Assembly: GCF_001659605.2 (NCBI RefSeq)
Contig: NC_035176.2
Coordinates: 27,646,716 to 27,710,715 of the forward strand
Direction: 5' to 3'
Origin: Manihot esculenta
Taxonomy: Eukaryota > Streptophyta > Magnoliopsida > Malpighiales > Euphorbiaceae
Length of the DNA: 64,000 bases
Below are positions 1 to 13,426 of this stretch, in pieces; within the stretch, counting starts at the first letter, position 1, and each line of letters opens with the position of its first letter. The position numbers and the translations under genes are program-made. Below the pieces are notes generated by a model, which ran no database searches, was not told the DNA's origin, and saw only the letters and a list, made by a program, of their open reading frames with translations.

Positions 1-114
1 GAAAGCCTCATATCAGCCACATTATAGTGATATCTAAAACAGCAGTTAAAAACATCAGCCTCCTATCACTTGCACGAAAACATGAAGAAATCAATATGTA
101 GCTCCAAATGCATA

Positions 115-3100
115 CCTCTGCTTCATTGGGCGACGAGCATTGTAAACACTGATCCATTGTGTTGCAGGCATACCCATCCGTACCTTCTTCTTTGGCTGTT
201 CATCATCTTCCTCTTCCATTGTTAATCGTCCTCTCTTATGTCCAACTTGATAAATAAGCTTCATAATAAAACGTATAAAATGTTAATATACCTCCATATA
301 GTGGAGACAGACGTATTTAGCCCAACAATTGGTCAACAAAAATATCAAGATGTAAAAATCCAAGGTACCTTCTGGGCACCATCAGTATTTATTGGCCTAA
401 TATCTGGATTTGGACCAATAATCCCATCAAAAAGAGAGATGTATTTCGCATAATTGGGCTCCTCGTCAAATTTCAAATTTACTACATACTCAACAAATTG
501 ACGAAAAGGCTGAGGGCAGAAGCAACACAAAGTTTCTGGGGAAGTTGCCATCTTCTTCTTGCAAACTAAGAACCCTTTATTTTCCCCCTAAAAGAAACAC
601 ACAGTCAGAATGACTTCAAAATTAAATGTGAGCACAAATACACAAAATTCAGTTTTTGCAGACCTGATATCCCTGCCATGGCAACCGGCCACGGAGGAGA
701 AAAATGAGCGTATAAGCAAGAGACTCTAAGTCATCTCTCCTGCTACCAGTTCTACCAAGATGAGCATGAACACTAGCATAACGCACTGTTCCCCTGCAGC
801 ACAATGACAATTGAAGACCAATATGTCAAAATTGAAAACAAAAGGATATATGAATTTCCCAACATGAGCTTATGCTGACTAATTGTCAAACAGATACACA
901 ATTTCATTTACCTAAAAACATCTGGACGTTGATCATATTCAACATGCAGGCCAGTTGAATTATCCCGCCACCGGGTTGCTGCATATCAAAACAGGCAACA
1001 AAATACCAAAATGTCATCCATCTTTCATTTTCCATGAAAGTATAATACACAGGAGAGATCAAATGCAAGGCCCTTGAACTATAAGTGAAATACAAAACTT
1101 TGTCATTTGAACAATTAATACGTTTTTTTAATATTAAAACCCTAATCATTTTAATACTAAAATAAAGAACTTGAAACTCTGGCTGATTGTTGGGAAACCA
1201 AGGAAAAGAAGGAAACTACAAATCTTGATAAATAAATCAACCTTCACAAAGACATTTGCTGAGATCATCACTGAACATCTCCTTCTGGCAAAGGACTCAG
1301 CAATTTAGGTGAACTTCATCATGAAGAATATTTTGGTTTTAGTGACAAAGACCTCCAATAGCTTCACATTGCAAGGATGGAATAAACAACACATTATTGA
1401 AAGCCCTCTTAACATGTGCTATAAAGTTTCACTTCACAACCTTCTGCACACTCAAAGCTTAATGGCTATGCCTGCTCTGATCAATATGGAGTATGGACAC
1501 GTTCGGCATGGTATACAACCACAAACGCTCCACAACTTAGCAACCTGAGATCTAATATTTAAGAGAAATTTGCTGTTAGTCCCTAGGTTTATCATTAATA
1601 ATGATTTGGTCTCTTTATTTTGGAAATCACACTATTTAATCCCTTCATTTTATTTCCATCATACATTTAAGTCCTTTCGTCCATTTTGCTGACAATATTT
1701 TAACATAAATCACTATGCACTCCCTAAATATTGTAATTATTTATAATTTCATCCCTCGATTTTGCAATTGCCTACAACTTTATGCATTAATTTTATTTCC
1801 TTCTCTCTTCTATTTACAAATGAGGGAGAAAGATAGAGACAGAGAACAGAAGAGATGAATTAGATAATTTTGATGAATGAATTTGTAACCAATTGCGAAA
1901 TTGAGAGATGAAATTGTAACTAGTTGAAATATTCAAGGATTAAACAGTAATCTAAATTCTTAAAACTAACGGTAAGAGATGGAAGGACCTAAGTGTGTGA
2001 TGGAAGTAAAATCAAGGGACTAAATAGCCTAATTTTCAAAATACAATGATCAAATGTTACTATTGATAAACTTAGGGACTAAATAATAAATTTCACTGTG
2101 TTTAAAATAATTAATCTCCAAAGATATTCAATTGGTCATTGAAAATTTGCGGAAATCCTCCACTATTTCTCATTTACCAGCAAGGCTAGGAACTCAATTC
2201 AACTGGACAAAATTTTCCAGTCTTAGATTGCATAGCTCTAACCAAAACTGAATTGGCACTCAAATTTGGATTCAGATCCACAAATTAAAATGGCTAGTTA
2301 GGGTTAAGGTTAGCAGATAGATACACATTTGTCTCGGCTCTAAATCTTTTATAAATAGTTAAAATTTAAGAAGATCTATGAAAATAGCATAACATATAAA
2401 GAACTTTTTTTTTTTTGAGTTAATGGCCAAAAAAGCCTATTCTTTTGATTTTGTTGCAATTATACCATGAATTTTTTCTTTTTTGCCAATTAAAACCTGA
2501 CCTTTTAAAGTTGTGCCAATTGTACTCTGCCGTTACTTGTGCCACTAAAAACTAACAGAATTGCCATGTTACTCGCCACGTCAATGCCACATCAACAAAT
2601 TTCAGAGTAAAATTGATAATAATTTAAAAGTTTATAATAGAATTGCAACAGAACTAAAAGTATAGGTTTTTTTGGCAAATTATTTATTTTATTAATTTTT
2701 TTAAATCCACTCTAAATATTAGTATAATTTAAAAAAATGATGGATTATTATTATACTTGATAGTTAAAAGAATAATTAAAAAAATATATCCTAAAAAATT
2801 ATTTTATTATTTTTAATATTTTCAAATTGAATCATGTTAAATATTATTTTAAATTATTTTTAATATTTTATAACTAATGTATTTAATAAGGTTATTCTCT
2901 TAAAGATAGTTTTAAAAGTAATGTTAAATAGTAAGCATATTAGATAGATTCAAGAAAAATCGATTGATAATGATTTTAGTCAAAATAAGATTAAGACAAA
3001 TTATTATTATTATTATTATAAAATTATTGATAAAAATTAAAAAAAATGAATAATAATAATAAAAAATTTTAAATATATTTAATAGTGAAAAAGAGTAACT

Positions 3101-5550
3101 TAATAATTTTGTAAATTTCCAACTATACAAGCAAAGGCACGGCATGGTGCATTTAGTCAGACATTAAAAAAACGAGTTTAATTGGCAAAATTAATAAAAG
3201 TATAAAGTGGAATTGCAACAAAAGTAAAATAAAGAGTTTTTTTATAATTAATTCTAAATTTTGCTGATGTGACATGGTGACATGGCGTTGACGTAGCAAT
3301 TCCGTTAGTTTTTTAACGGCAAGGTACAATTAGAGCAACTTTAAAAGGTCAGGTTTTAATTGACAAAAAAAAAGAAATACAAAGTGTAATTGCAATAAAA
3401 TCAAAAGTACAGACTTTTTTTTGCCATTAATTCTTTTTTTTTTCTCACCATTAATTTTAGATTAACTAATGCTTAACAGGAATCAATTGATTAAAAAATA
3501 ACCTGTTATATTCAAAGGAACAAAATAAAAAGAAATACAAGATGAAGAGATAAATTGTACATTCACAAATAATATAGGGACCCAGAATGCATTTGCCCAA
3601 GAGGAAACAAGAAATTCAACAATTTACCTAATCCAAGGTCAACAAGAAACAACTTCTTTTCTTCAGGAGTTCCTGGGGGACCAAGCAAAAAGTTCTCAGG
3701 TTTTACATCCCCATGCACATATCTGCCACAACATAGGAATTGTAATACACCAAGTTAGTAGAGGAGGGAGAGAGCATAACTAATTGTTTCAGAGTCGATC
3801 AATAAAAAGTAAGCTCTCAGCCCATTTAGATATGCCTTCCGCCTGTCCCCACACTGACCCCTGAAACCCAAGACCCTCAAGCAAGTTGACCAACAAGCAC
3901 CAACCATACATTGATTAATGAGTAATAAAGCTGATTTGGACATGGCGTTGCCCACGCCATCTTTACAGGACCACAAAGAAGTCAATCAAAACTTCTAGCT
4001 TATGATATTAGGGATGGCGACGACTTGGGAATTTTCAAGTATCTGATTTGGTTGAAGCCCCATGGGACAAGTTCGGGTCATATAATTAGATTTAGTTGCG
4101 TTCGGGTTTAAAAATTAGTAACCATGATGAGTTCCTCTATGCAATATTGGACATGAGAAAACCACTTCCTTTGATATATATTTGGCACAAAAAAATTTCT
4201 CATGCATAAATAATTGTCTTAAATATGAATAACAAATAGTTCAATATTTTACATTCATACCAAAAACAACCTAGTTCAAAATTGAAACCTAGACCAGAAG
4301 TCAAGGTAAAACTCTTTTCTTTTGCTTGAACCAACTTGCATGAATTAAACTGCCTTGCACACACTCCTGACAGCTCTTGTATCCTAAATGGGGGAGTCAC
4401 TTACACAAGGAAAGCTCCAAATCTAGCTTAAGCTTAATAAACTAAGCTCATATGAAAGCTTTAAAAATTGTTTTCTCAAAGTAAAGCTCTAAATGTAGCT
4501 TAATCTTACATCCAAACTTTTTCCCTACCAGTCACTCTCTTTGGCCGGCTTATTACCCACTACACTAGCCCATTCATATGAAAAAATAAAAAAATAAAAA
4601 ATATAGAATATATATTTTTACGATAATATTTATAAATTAAAAAATAGAAATTAAATATTATATAAAATAATTAATATTTTATATATAAATTACTAATAAA
4701 AATATATGTGTAATATAGACTATTAATTGAAATATAACAGGTTTGGGTAATAACAATAGGGCTTGGGTCAGGTTCAGGTAGTTTAGGATAAATTTTAATC
4801 AGGCATGAGACAGGTTCAGGTATTGGAAATATTAACTAGGGTCAAATTCGGGTAAGGATGTTTCCTTCACGGGTGCCCTATCCATTACCATCCTTACGTG
4901 AGATCCCTCAACATCTGAATCTTAGTAGTACATGGGGGGAAAATGGCAAATTCAGACCAGCACAAATAGAAGTGTATATTAGAACAGCATTAGCAACAAA
5001 ATTGAAACTAAAATGAATTACCCTCTAGAATGCATCTTCTCTAGTATAGAGATTGCTTCAATAGCAATGCATGCCACCATTTCAATGGACATCCTGAAAT
5101 TAGAAATTAAAAAAAAAAAAAAAGTTAACGCCAGAAATATCTAAACTTGTTGATTTTGGTAGGTAAATTGCAACAGATTATAGGACAACAAAAACTATAT
5201 AGAAAATGAACAGAACTCAACAGGCAATTTGAATAGGAACTCACGTGTGCGAATTGTTATTCCATACGTCCCACAGACTAGGTCCAAGCATATCCATCAC
5301 CTGCATTAAATAGAGCACTTCAAAAAGTAACCCAAATAGGGTGCTTTACATGTTTGTGCCAAATCCATTGAACTTACCATGATATAGTAGTCACCTTGAC
5401 GGCCTTTGTAATGAGCTCGTGGGACACCGTGACTGCCTCCTAGTGCACTGTACAGAGTATGAACAACCATGATAATATAGTTCATAACTTTACATGGGCA
5501 ATTACTCCATATGAATGCGATACCCAAACAAAATGGGTCAAAAATAATAG

Positions 5551-5587
<37 letters not shown>

Positions 5588-6754
5588 GGGTCTCACTTGT
5601 AAACTTGCCACTCGTAAGGAGGCCCATAATTGCATCCTTTGCTACTTCTATGTTCAAATTTCAGTGCTACCTGAAAGTTGCACATATCATAGGCCTGTTA
5701 ACAAAAGGAAATCTAACATAAATTATTGTGGCACAAAATAGATAAGAATGGTAGACCTCAATAGCTCCAGGGCCAGTTCTTTCATTTGAAGCACTGGGAC
5801 TAATGCGTCGACCAACATATACTTGTCCAAAACCTCCTTTACCCAGTTTTCTTTCTATTCTGTAGACTGGGGATCCTCCAACCTGGACCTGTTGCATATA
5901 ACCAAAAAACATTTAAGATGCATTACCTTGCTAAGTACTAATACTACCAGAGTCATTCACAGTCCAATTTTACAAGTCATCTAAGTAAGAAAAAAATAAG
6001 CCAATTTAAGCTAAAGATTAACAGCCAAATGCAGTGATACAATAAATCAAATAAGATTTCTTTTCTTTTCCTTCAAATACATTTCGATATCAAATCAAGC
6101 AAGCTTTAGTTTGAAAATGCAAATGAAGCCCAACAAAATCAGAATTCACAAAAATTTATCCCCAAAAAAAGAACAACTTTAAAGCCATAACCACAAGTGC
6201 TTGGGTTTCAGAAACAGCACGTAAGAGAACAAATTAACAATAATAATAATAATCTCATTACCATTCGCTCCTTCGTATCAGCCCAACATATTACTAATAT
6301 GCAATTAAAAGTATTCCAAAAAGCAGCAGAAAACGAAAACCGTTGTCTTCTTCCATATCTTCACTATGCTTTTTTTTTTCTCATAATCCACACAGGAAAA
6401 TTTTAAAAATTAAGAATTAATTAAAAAAAGGAAAGTCACCTTCTCAGGAAGCGGAGCCGTGCTTCCCTCGTCCTCAGCGCCGGGGCCCTTATCGCCACTG
6501 CGGCCGCCGCTTTCAAATTCATCCATCGTTTTCTCTGCAACCTCCTCTCTAAAAGCCCTAGTCTGGTCCTCCAACGGTGTCTTTTCTAGGTTCACAATAT
6601 TATTCTTATCATCAACAAATATTGCGTCCTTTTTCCTCTTATTGGCAGCAGTTTTTCTCTGTCGAGTCTGTACAGTATTCTTAATCGGATTCTGATTCGA
6701 GGCAGGTCTCCTGGGGTCCCGATTTCTGCGCGCCCTGCAACGCAGCTCAGGCAT
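115..6754 (-). CDS. AEL/MLK (MUT9-like, EL1-like) casein-kinase-I-type protein kinase, 3' end outside window
   Basis: Nuclear Ser/Thr kinase of the plant MLK/AEL/PPK family; members phosphorylate histone H3 and light-signalling and hormone-signalling proteins (family knowledge). Coding exons read on the minus strand: 6754-6440, 5888-5757, 5670-5597, 5447-5378, 5300-5245, 5093-5022, 3722-3628, 978-912, 793-664, 587-369 and 258-115. All phases match and give 458 codons; the last exon ends at a GT donor, so roughly a third of the protein is missing. The start [10 protein letters not shown] and the basic, NLS-like first 105 residues are typical. The kinase part has the glycine loop GKGGFG (about 121-126), the beta-3 lysine in VALKFEH (K153), HGDVKPEN (D245) in place of HRD, and VDLGLA (D268) in place of DFG. 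These two substitutions are normal for this family. The 2.6-kb and 1.3-kb introns carry transposable elements. The exact paralogue cannot be told. Confidence 0.95.
1564..2097. mobile_element. Inverted-repeat (MITE-like) element in kinase intron 7
   Basis: The two ends are long imperfect inverted repeats. The left end reads AAATTTGCTGTTAGTCCCTA near 1567, and the reverse complement of the right end reads AAATTTATTATTTAGTCCC. The similarity continues inward for over 100 bp. No coding capacity is visible. It is non-autonomous; the superfamily is uncertain. It lies in the intron between kinase coding exons 3722-3628 and 978-912. Confidence 0.65.
2417..3433. mobile_element. Long-TIR (Mutator-like) non-autonomous element in kinase intron 7
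   Basis: The ends are inverted repeats of roughly 180 bp. The left starts GTTAATGGCCAAAAAAGCC; the right, read on the other strand, starts ATTAATGGCAAAAAAAAGTC. Both continue with TTTTGATTTT(G/A)TTGCAATTA and a block rich in CCACGTCA/CCATGTCAC. Both outer flanks are T-runs, which would hide a 9-bp target duplication. The AT-rich centre has no ORF of note and matches the decayed sequence at about 10725-11240. Confidence 0.7.
4010..4896. mobile_element. Putative hAT-like/MITE element in kinase intron 6
   Basis: The sequence begins AGGGATGGCGACGA and ends with ATTACCATCCTT, an inverted match of GGATGG at both termini. Inside, the motif TTCGGGT/CAGGTTCGGGT recurs near both ends. This resembles the widespread plant repeats that begin GGGATGGCAACGGG (family knowledge). 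No target duplication was identified and no protein is encoded. Confidence 0.5.
5551..5585. repeat. GA dinucleotide microsatellite
   Basis: An uninterrupted run of GA repeats of about 30 bp lies in the short kinase intron between coding exons 5670-5597 and 5447-5378, on the donor side of exon 5670-5597. It creates spurious Ser/Leu-rich and Arg/Glu-rich reading frames on both strands. Confidence 0.9.
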
Positions 6755-7029
6755 CGTAAGACGGATGTCGACGGTGGTGGCGGTGGTGGTAAAATGGGTC
6801 CATTAAGGTGCAGAGATTCATGAAGGTCCTAGAATCATCGGATGAAATCTATCAAAGAGTTGTAATAGAGCGACAGAGAGATGAATAAACAGATGCAGAG
6901 AAGAGAAAATTAGAGCTTGGTGAGTGGGAAATTGGAGATCTGTGGAGGGAAATGGAAAGGGGATTCTGTTTAGTACAAAGAGAGAAGAAGGTGATGTGAG
7001 AGGAGAAGGGAAGCTATGTTCTGTGATTT

Positions 7030-9500
7030 TTATTTTTTTTTCCTTTTTCTTTTTTCCTCAATCTTTTCCTCTCATTTTTTGTTTTTTCCCCAATTTTATT
7101 TAACCCATAATCCATAATTATTATTCTAATATAAATTAATTAATGAGGATAAAGATTATTATTAATTAAGAATAATACGTTATTTTACTATTTATAAAAA
7201 TATTTTTTTGAAAAGTTATAAAATATATTATTATGTTTATATTTTACCCTTCTATAAATAATTTCACTATTTTTTAATTTAATTTTCATGTTTTATAAAA
7301 ATATGAGGTATATGGGAAAACTCAAATTTAATAGTTTATCAACTCAAAGTTCTTGACTCGATCAATTAGAAAATCTTTGTATATGTATTTTATTGAATGA
7401 CAACAAAGTCCCTCCTATGTTTATCCTTGAGTTAGTAAAAATTGTTTAGTTTGTATATTATCATCTTGTTTGAAATGGTAGAGTTTGATTTTTTTCATTT
7501 TAAAAATTTTCATCTTGAAAATAATTGAAATCTTTAAATTAAAAAAAAAAACCCAGATTTATTAACCCTTAATTTCTTTTTTTTTTCTCAATATTAACCC
7601 TTAATTTCATGTTAAGCTTTTCCTAGAGTCATGAAGAGAAAGGCGTCATTGCTATTCCAAAAATGAGGCGCTAACGTGTCGCTTACGGTTTGGATATTCA
7701 AAACAAACCAACCAAGTTCTAAGCATGGCTGGCACCGTGGACGAGCACGTGACAACCAGTGGCTATGGCGATGGCTATGGGGACACTCTAGCAATGTTAA
7801 TTTGTTTTTTTATAACTGACCGACTTGGGATGTAAAGGAGACGTTATCCGCGAAAATCACTCCTATTTACATTTAAAATTGATTAAGATCGTTAATATCC
7901 AAATTCATTTTAAATTGATTTAAATTTATCCAAATTTTAATTGCGATCGTTCGAGTAATATCTGAACTATTTAATTTTTATATATTTTAATTAATACTAT
8001 ATATAAAAATATTTTTTATTTTTTATTTTTAAAATTATATTATTAAAAATATTTAGATTTTATTTTTTAAATAAAATTATATAAAAAATTTATAAATATT
8101 ATTATAAAATATATATTAAATTAATTATTTATATATATAAATTTAAGAAGATTTACTGTTTATTCTCTGAATATTATCATTATTAATAAGTTAATAATTA
8201 TATTTTTAAAAACGTATTAAAATATTTTTATTTTTTTCTTTTTATCACTAAAATAATTTTTTTATTATTTTTTTATTAAAAATAAATAAAAAATAAAAAA
8301 AATTTCAAAATTAAATTTTATCCTCAAATAAAATCATTTATATTAGTTTTTAAATATTATTATTATTAATAAGTTAGTTTATATATTTTTAAAAATTTAT
8401 TAAAATATTTTTTTATATTTATTAAAATATCTTCGTCGTTTCTTCTTATCAACGCAATAGTTTCTCCTTCTAAAATACTGATCATATAAATAAAAGAAGA
8501 GAAAAAAAATAAAAGAAGAGAAAAGAAAAAAATAAAAGAAAATAATGATGAAAAAGAAAAAAAAGAAGAAAAATAATTATCGCTTCGTTTATTAATGAAT
8601 AGAAAAAATAAAAATATTTTAATAAATTTTAAAAAGCTATAGACACTTATTTATTAATAATAATAATATTCAGAAATTAAATTATAAATTTTTCATAAAT
8701 TTAAATAATAAATATTCAATATATAAAATTTAAATTCGTTTTGAATATTTATTTTTAAATTTAAATTCATCTTAAATTTATTTTAATAAAATTTAATCAT
8801 ATTAGACGGTGAAAAATATTCAATTCAATTTTCATTCGTATTAACTTAGAATATAGAAAACAATGAGAAGATTATGAATAATTTTTTTATTTAATTTAAA
8901 TAAGAAATATATGTATATATTTATAAATTTTATTTTAATATTTAAAATTTATATTTTTATCAATTTCTGAATGCAATAAAAGAAATTAGACGAAAATAGG
9001 GAAAATGATCATGGCGGAAGGAATAAGGGAGATGTATTCCACGTGTGCTGCGCGAAAAGAGGAGACAGCTATTTTGCATGATTGTATTATAGTCGTCTCT
9101 TTGTCATATGCAAATGTAATTTCCCTTTTTCCTGCCAATTTTGTTTTCTTCGAAATGCTTGTTTATTTCTTTGGAAGTTTTTTTTTATTTCTGAAATATG
9201 TCAAATTAATTGTAAATAAATAAAATATTACAAATTTTAAAAATAGCAAAAAATTAATAGTTTAATAATTAAAAAAATATTCACCATTTAATCTGATAAT
9301 AAATATATTTAAATAAATTTAAAAAATTTCAAATTCTACTCAATTAAAAATAAAGTAAACCATTTTGATATGAATAATTTTTTTTAGTATAAAAATTTAC
9401 TATACATTATAATTTTGATATAGCTCAACTAATTAGAAAGATTTTTCCTTTTTGAAATTAAAATTAAAGGAAAGAGAGCTCAAAAATTTATACGATATAC
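7030..9500. other. AT-rich intergenic DNA, no gene found
   Basis: This lies upstream of the kinase gene. It is composed of A/T runs with a TE-like centre (about 7836-8850) in which stretches such as ATTATTATTAATAAGTTA recur. Short frames at 7612-7794 and 9005-9223 have no recognisable product. A small piece of a dispersed repeat (see 48728-48822) lies in reverse at about 9283-9355. Confidence 0.6.
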
Positions 9501-9502
9501 GG

Positions 9503-9955
9503 ATAGAGTGAGCAGTATTCAGTTTAAATAAAAAAAATTGATTGAATCGAGCTGAATTGAAATTTTGATTCGATTTTTTATATATTTTGATTCGATTCGG
9601 TTTTTAATTTTAAAAATTTTGGTTATTTTGATTCGGTTCGATTCGATTTTAATTAGAAAAAATTGAAAAAATTAAACCGAACTGATTAGTAATAATAATA
9701 TATTTTTTTAATAATATAGAGAAATTAAATTATATTAAAATTAAAATATTTTAATTAAATTTTAAAATATTAAAAATAAAGTGTAAAAAATAAAAAAATT
9801 ATTAAAAATCGAAATCGATCAAATTAAATTAAATTGATTTAATTTAATTTAATTTTTAATTAAAATTAATTTAATTTTTAATCAAAATCAATTCGATTCG
9901 ATTTTTATAAATATTAAAATTTTAATTTTTAATTTATTAAATATGCGCAACCTTA
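9503..9955. repeat. Dispersed TTCGGTTCGATT-type MITE-like repeat, copy 1
   Basis: The ends carry inverted GATTCGATTCGGTTTTTAAT-type motifs. The centre, with AATAATATAGAGAAATTAAA, is shared with copies at 29974-30405 and 40325-40748. The element is about 450 bp, very AT-rich and non-coding. The outer ends contain TGAGCAGTATT and AATATGCGCA. Confidence 0.65.
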
Positions 9956-10724
9956 TCGAGATTCGTATATAAAAATTAGTTAAAGAGTAGGCTGCTAAAT
10001 TGTCTTATCTCGGAATTCAATAAAAAATTTTTTAGTAAAATCTTGACAGATCATCCTATTTAGAATGTACTGCCAATAACACCTTTATAGAATCCGTTTC
10101 AATTTACTCCTTCTGCTATATGTAAATTCATTAATTAATATTTTAAATTTTAAAAAATAAATTAAAATGCTTTTAGAGTATTGAAAAATTTTCTATTAAT
10201 CTTTTATTATATTTAAATATCAAATATTTTACTATTTAATTTTTTATAATATCAAAATAATTTATTAGTTAGTCACTAAATTTTATAAAAATATAAATTA
10301 ATTAGGCTTTTTAATTAAAAATATTTGAAATTTTTTAATTATTTGATAATTAAAATTAAGAAATAAATTAACTAATAAAATTTTAAAAATATTTTAATAT
10401 ATTTTTTAAAATTAAAAAAATAACTAGTAAAATTTTCACTGAATAATAATTTTTCTTAATAATATTGAACTAATCATCCTTCGTCAATATTAAAGTTGCA
10501 CTTAAGCCCAATAAGAGTCTGATTTAATAGTAAACTGGCCCAATTTTGTGAAGTATCAAATTCAATTGTCCGGCAGGCAGTCTATCCTATTATTCTATCC
10601 TATTAGTAATTATTTATTTTATTAATAATTTTTTAAAAAAATAGAAGAATAAAGATTAAATTTATAATTTAAAATGAATTAAATATTATTTTAGCCACTT
10701 AATCAAATTATACTAGATAATTAA

Positions 10725-11240
10725 ATATTTAATTTATATATTATTAATTTTTTAAATTTACTTTAAATATTAATATAATTTTAAAAAAATAATGGATTAA
10801 CATTATACTTGAACATTACAAGAATAATTTAAAAAATACATTTTATTATTTTAATATTTTTAAATTAAACCATGTTAGATATTATTTTATATTATTTTTA
10901 ATACTTCAATGTATTTAATAAAATTATTTTTTATCGATAATTATAAAAATAATACTAAATAATAAGTATATTAAATAAATTTAAAAAAATTGATTGGTAA
11001 AGATTTTAATCAAAATAAATTATTATTATAAAATTATTAATAAAAATTTAAAAAATAATATAAATATTATTTTTTAAATATATTTAATAATGAAAAAAAG
11101 AGTAAATTGACAATTTTATATGTGTTTAATGTAAGTAATGGTAAAATATATTTGGTCAAATATTAAAAAATATAAAATTTAATTAGAAAAAATAAAAATA
11201 TAGGTAAAATTATAATAAAAGTGAAATATAATTTTCTTTT
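10725..11240. repeat. Decayed copy of the long-TIR element seen at 2417-3433
   Basis: It runs parallel to the centre of the kinase-intron element for about 500 bp in the same orientation, for example through AATGGATTAACATTATACTT against ATGGATTATTATTATACTTG, and through AATCATGTTAAATATTATTT-like stretches. The long terminal repeats seen in the other copy are not recognisable here, so this is a truncated or strongly diverged relic. Confidence 0.6.
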
Positions 11241-11399
11241 TTAGTGACAGGCGTAATACAAATTATAATTAAAACAATTTTAAAAAATTAATTTTTAACT
11301 AAAAAATATTAAATTAAAAAAATATTTATATAATTATAATAAAATTAAAAGTATAAAATTTTTTTAATATTAAATTTTTTTAAAAAAAAAATTGTTGCG

Positions 11400-12220
11400 G
11401 AATAGAACCGAAATCACAAAAGGGAAAGTGAATGGAGTGAAGGAGTGCTGACCAATATCCTGAATCAAAAAGGAATCAGAATCACAATCTGTAAGCAACT
11501 TTAAAACATGTACGTGTCTTATCTTTACAATAGTGCTTCAAACCTTTGTTCCAAAGCACATCTTTCTTTTGAGTCCCCACGGCCAGGTCATATTCTCTCA
11601 CACATCTGCGTGTTCAAAAATGAAAATTTAGCTCTAATTAACAAAACTTTAGCTGCCTTCCTGTGATAGTTTAGGCCTTAAGCCCACCAGCCTTCAACAT
11701 TGGATCATAATTGACTTTGGGTTGTTCTAATGGAAGCATGATCTTTTATAGTCAAAGGATAGAATGGAACTAATTAAAAAATTAATAGAACAGCTGGTGG
11801 GCATCCAGCCGATGATTTACAAATAGGGAAAAATAAATAAAGAAAAAATATATTATAAAAAAAAAAAAAAGAGCCGCAGGCGAAGGAAAGCCACAAAGCG
11901 TGCTGTAATGGTGATTTGGCAAAATAAAAGGATAAGCTTGAGTTGAAGATAGTGGAAAGTGTAATTTGGGTGGAGCATCAATGGGGCTTCAATCTTCGTA
12001 GGTTGTCATTTCAATATATGTAACAGCTGCTATCTTTGCTTTCCTCGGAAATTTAGAATGAAAAAAGAAAAAACAAAAACTAACAAAATTATAATCTAAA
12101 AAAATACTCTTATTTTGAATAATTCAAATAAAAATTAGTGATATATTTAATATCAAATTCTACTTATGGTTAAAAATTTCGAATCGAATTTAAAATTAGG
12201 ATATTGAAGATATATTTGTG
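11400..12220. other. Intergenic DNA, no gene found
   Basis: A mixture of moderate-GC and AT-rich sequence with no long reading frame and no recognised domain on either strand. The stretch 11400-12060 is less AT-rich than its flanks and could be old gene or TE debris, but nothing in it is identifiable. Confidence 0.5.
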
Positions 12221-12790
12221 ATGACCGCTGGATTTTTTCACTCCGGTCTAAGGCCAGACCCATTGGAACAGTCCATAATCTGAAAACTTCTAAATCTTCT
12301 TCAAGAGCCAGGTCCAGCCCGTTCAGCTCAAAGATCGGGCTCCAGTCAGATTCTTCAATCAGGCCGGCCCAGCTCTTTCGGCCGAATGAACAAATCCCCT
12401 CTGGACCTAGTCTTAACCTTATCTTTCGGCCCAGCTCGGAATCAGGAAGGAATTCAGCTCATTCGCCTTGAGGGACCATCCGCATGCGTGTCCGGGGAGA
12501 ATCAGAGGCCGTTATACATGGGACAGCGATCTGATTTCCTCGTACGTCCATATCAACGTAACAAGAATAGGTGACCCAATGACACATATTCTGTTACATG
12601 TCACTAGCAGACAAAATGAAACATATAACAGACAAAAGGAAACATATAATAGGAGAAATATTCTCCCTTAGATCCAAGTTTTTTCTAGTTTTACAGAACC
12701 TTTGTAAAATCTCATTTTCTGGATCTCAGATCATCAATTTGAAATTTATAATCTTTTAAATTAAATTTCTCACACACTCTACAACTTTTA
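12221..12790 (+). mobile_element. LTR-like retroelement remnant
   Basis: A sharp island of higher GC in AT-rich DNA. It starts TGATGACCGCTGGATTTTTT and ends near an AT-rich tail. The 17-mer GTCACTAGCAGACAAAA at 12600-12616 recurs at 17850-17866, followed in both places by purine-rich sequence and a short GGAG(G/A)...TTCTCCC or TTCTTCCC stretch, as in LTR promoter and leader regions. No protein is encoded. It could be a solo LTR or a TRIM fragment. No target duplication was recognised. Confidence 0.45.
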
Positions 12791-13426
12791 AAAATTATAC
12801 CAAAATTTAAATTTATTACACATACGATTCGAATTAATAAGTAATAGGATTTGAATAATTAGACCGAATTTTAAAAGCAAGAAATACTAAGTAAATATAA
12901 TAAAAGAATGAAAATTAAGTTATTTAATCATAAGATTAGCATTTTTTATTTTTTAATATTTTTTATTTTTTAAATTATAATAAAAGAATGAAAATTAAGT
13001 TATTTTTTCAAAAAATATTTTTCATAAATAAATTATTTTCTGTAAATAAATTATTTTCCGTGGAGGTCTTATTAGTGTATCTTAGATTAAAGTTTTATAT
13101 TTAGACTCTATCTTAGAGAAAAAATTTTCAAAAATATATTTTTCACATTTTTTTAATATTTAGGTACTAAAAAATTTAATTAATATATTCTTAAAAATTA
13201 AATAATAAAATAAATTATTTTATTAAAAATTATTTTATACAAATAAATGAATCTTAATTTGTTATAAACAACTACTATGTGCTTTCATATTATTAAAAAA
13301 GCGAGAATTTTACCTTTACAGTATAAATGTTTCATTAAATATATAATAAATCAAATTTTAGTTATAATTATGTATTTCACTTAAAATAAAATAAAAAAAT
13401 AAAAATAAAAGGATCAACGTCTTTGT

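Noticed and set aside
5306..5741. Frames with runs of Ser-Leu or Arg-Glu
   Set aside because: They come from translating the GA microsatellite in a kinase intron.
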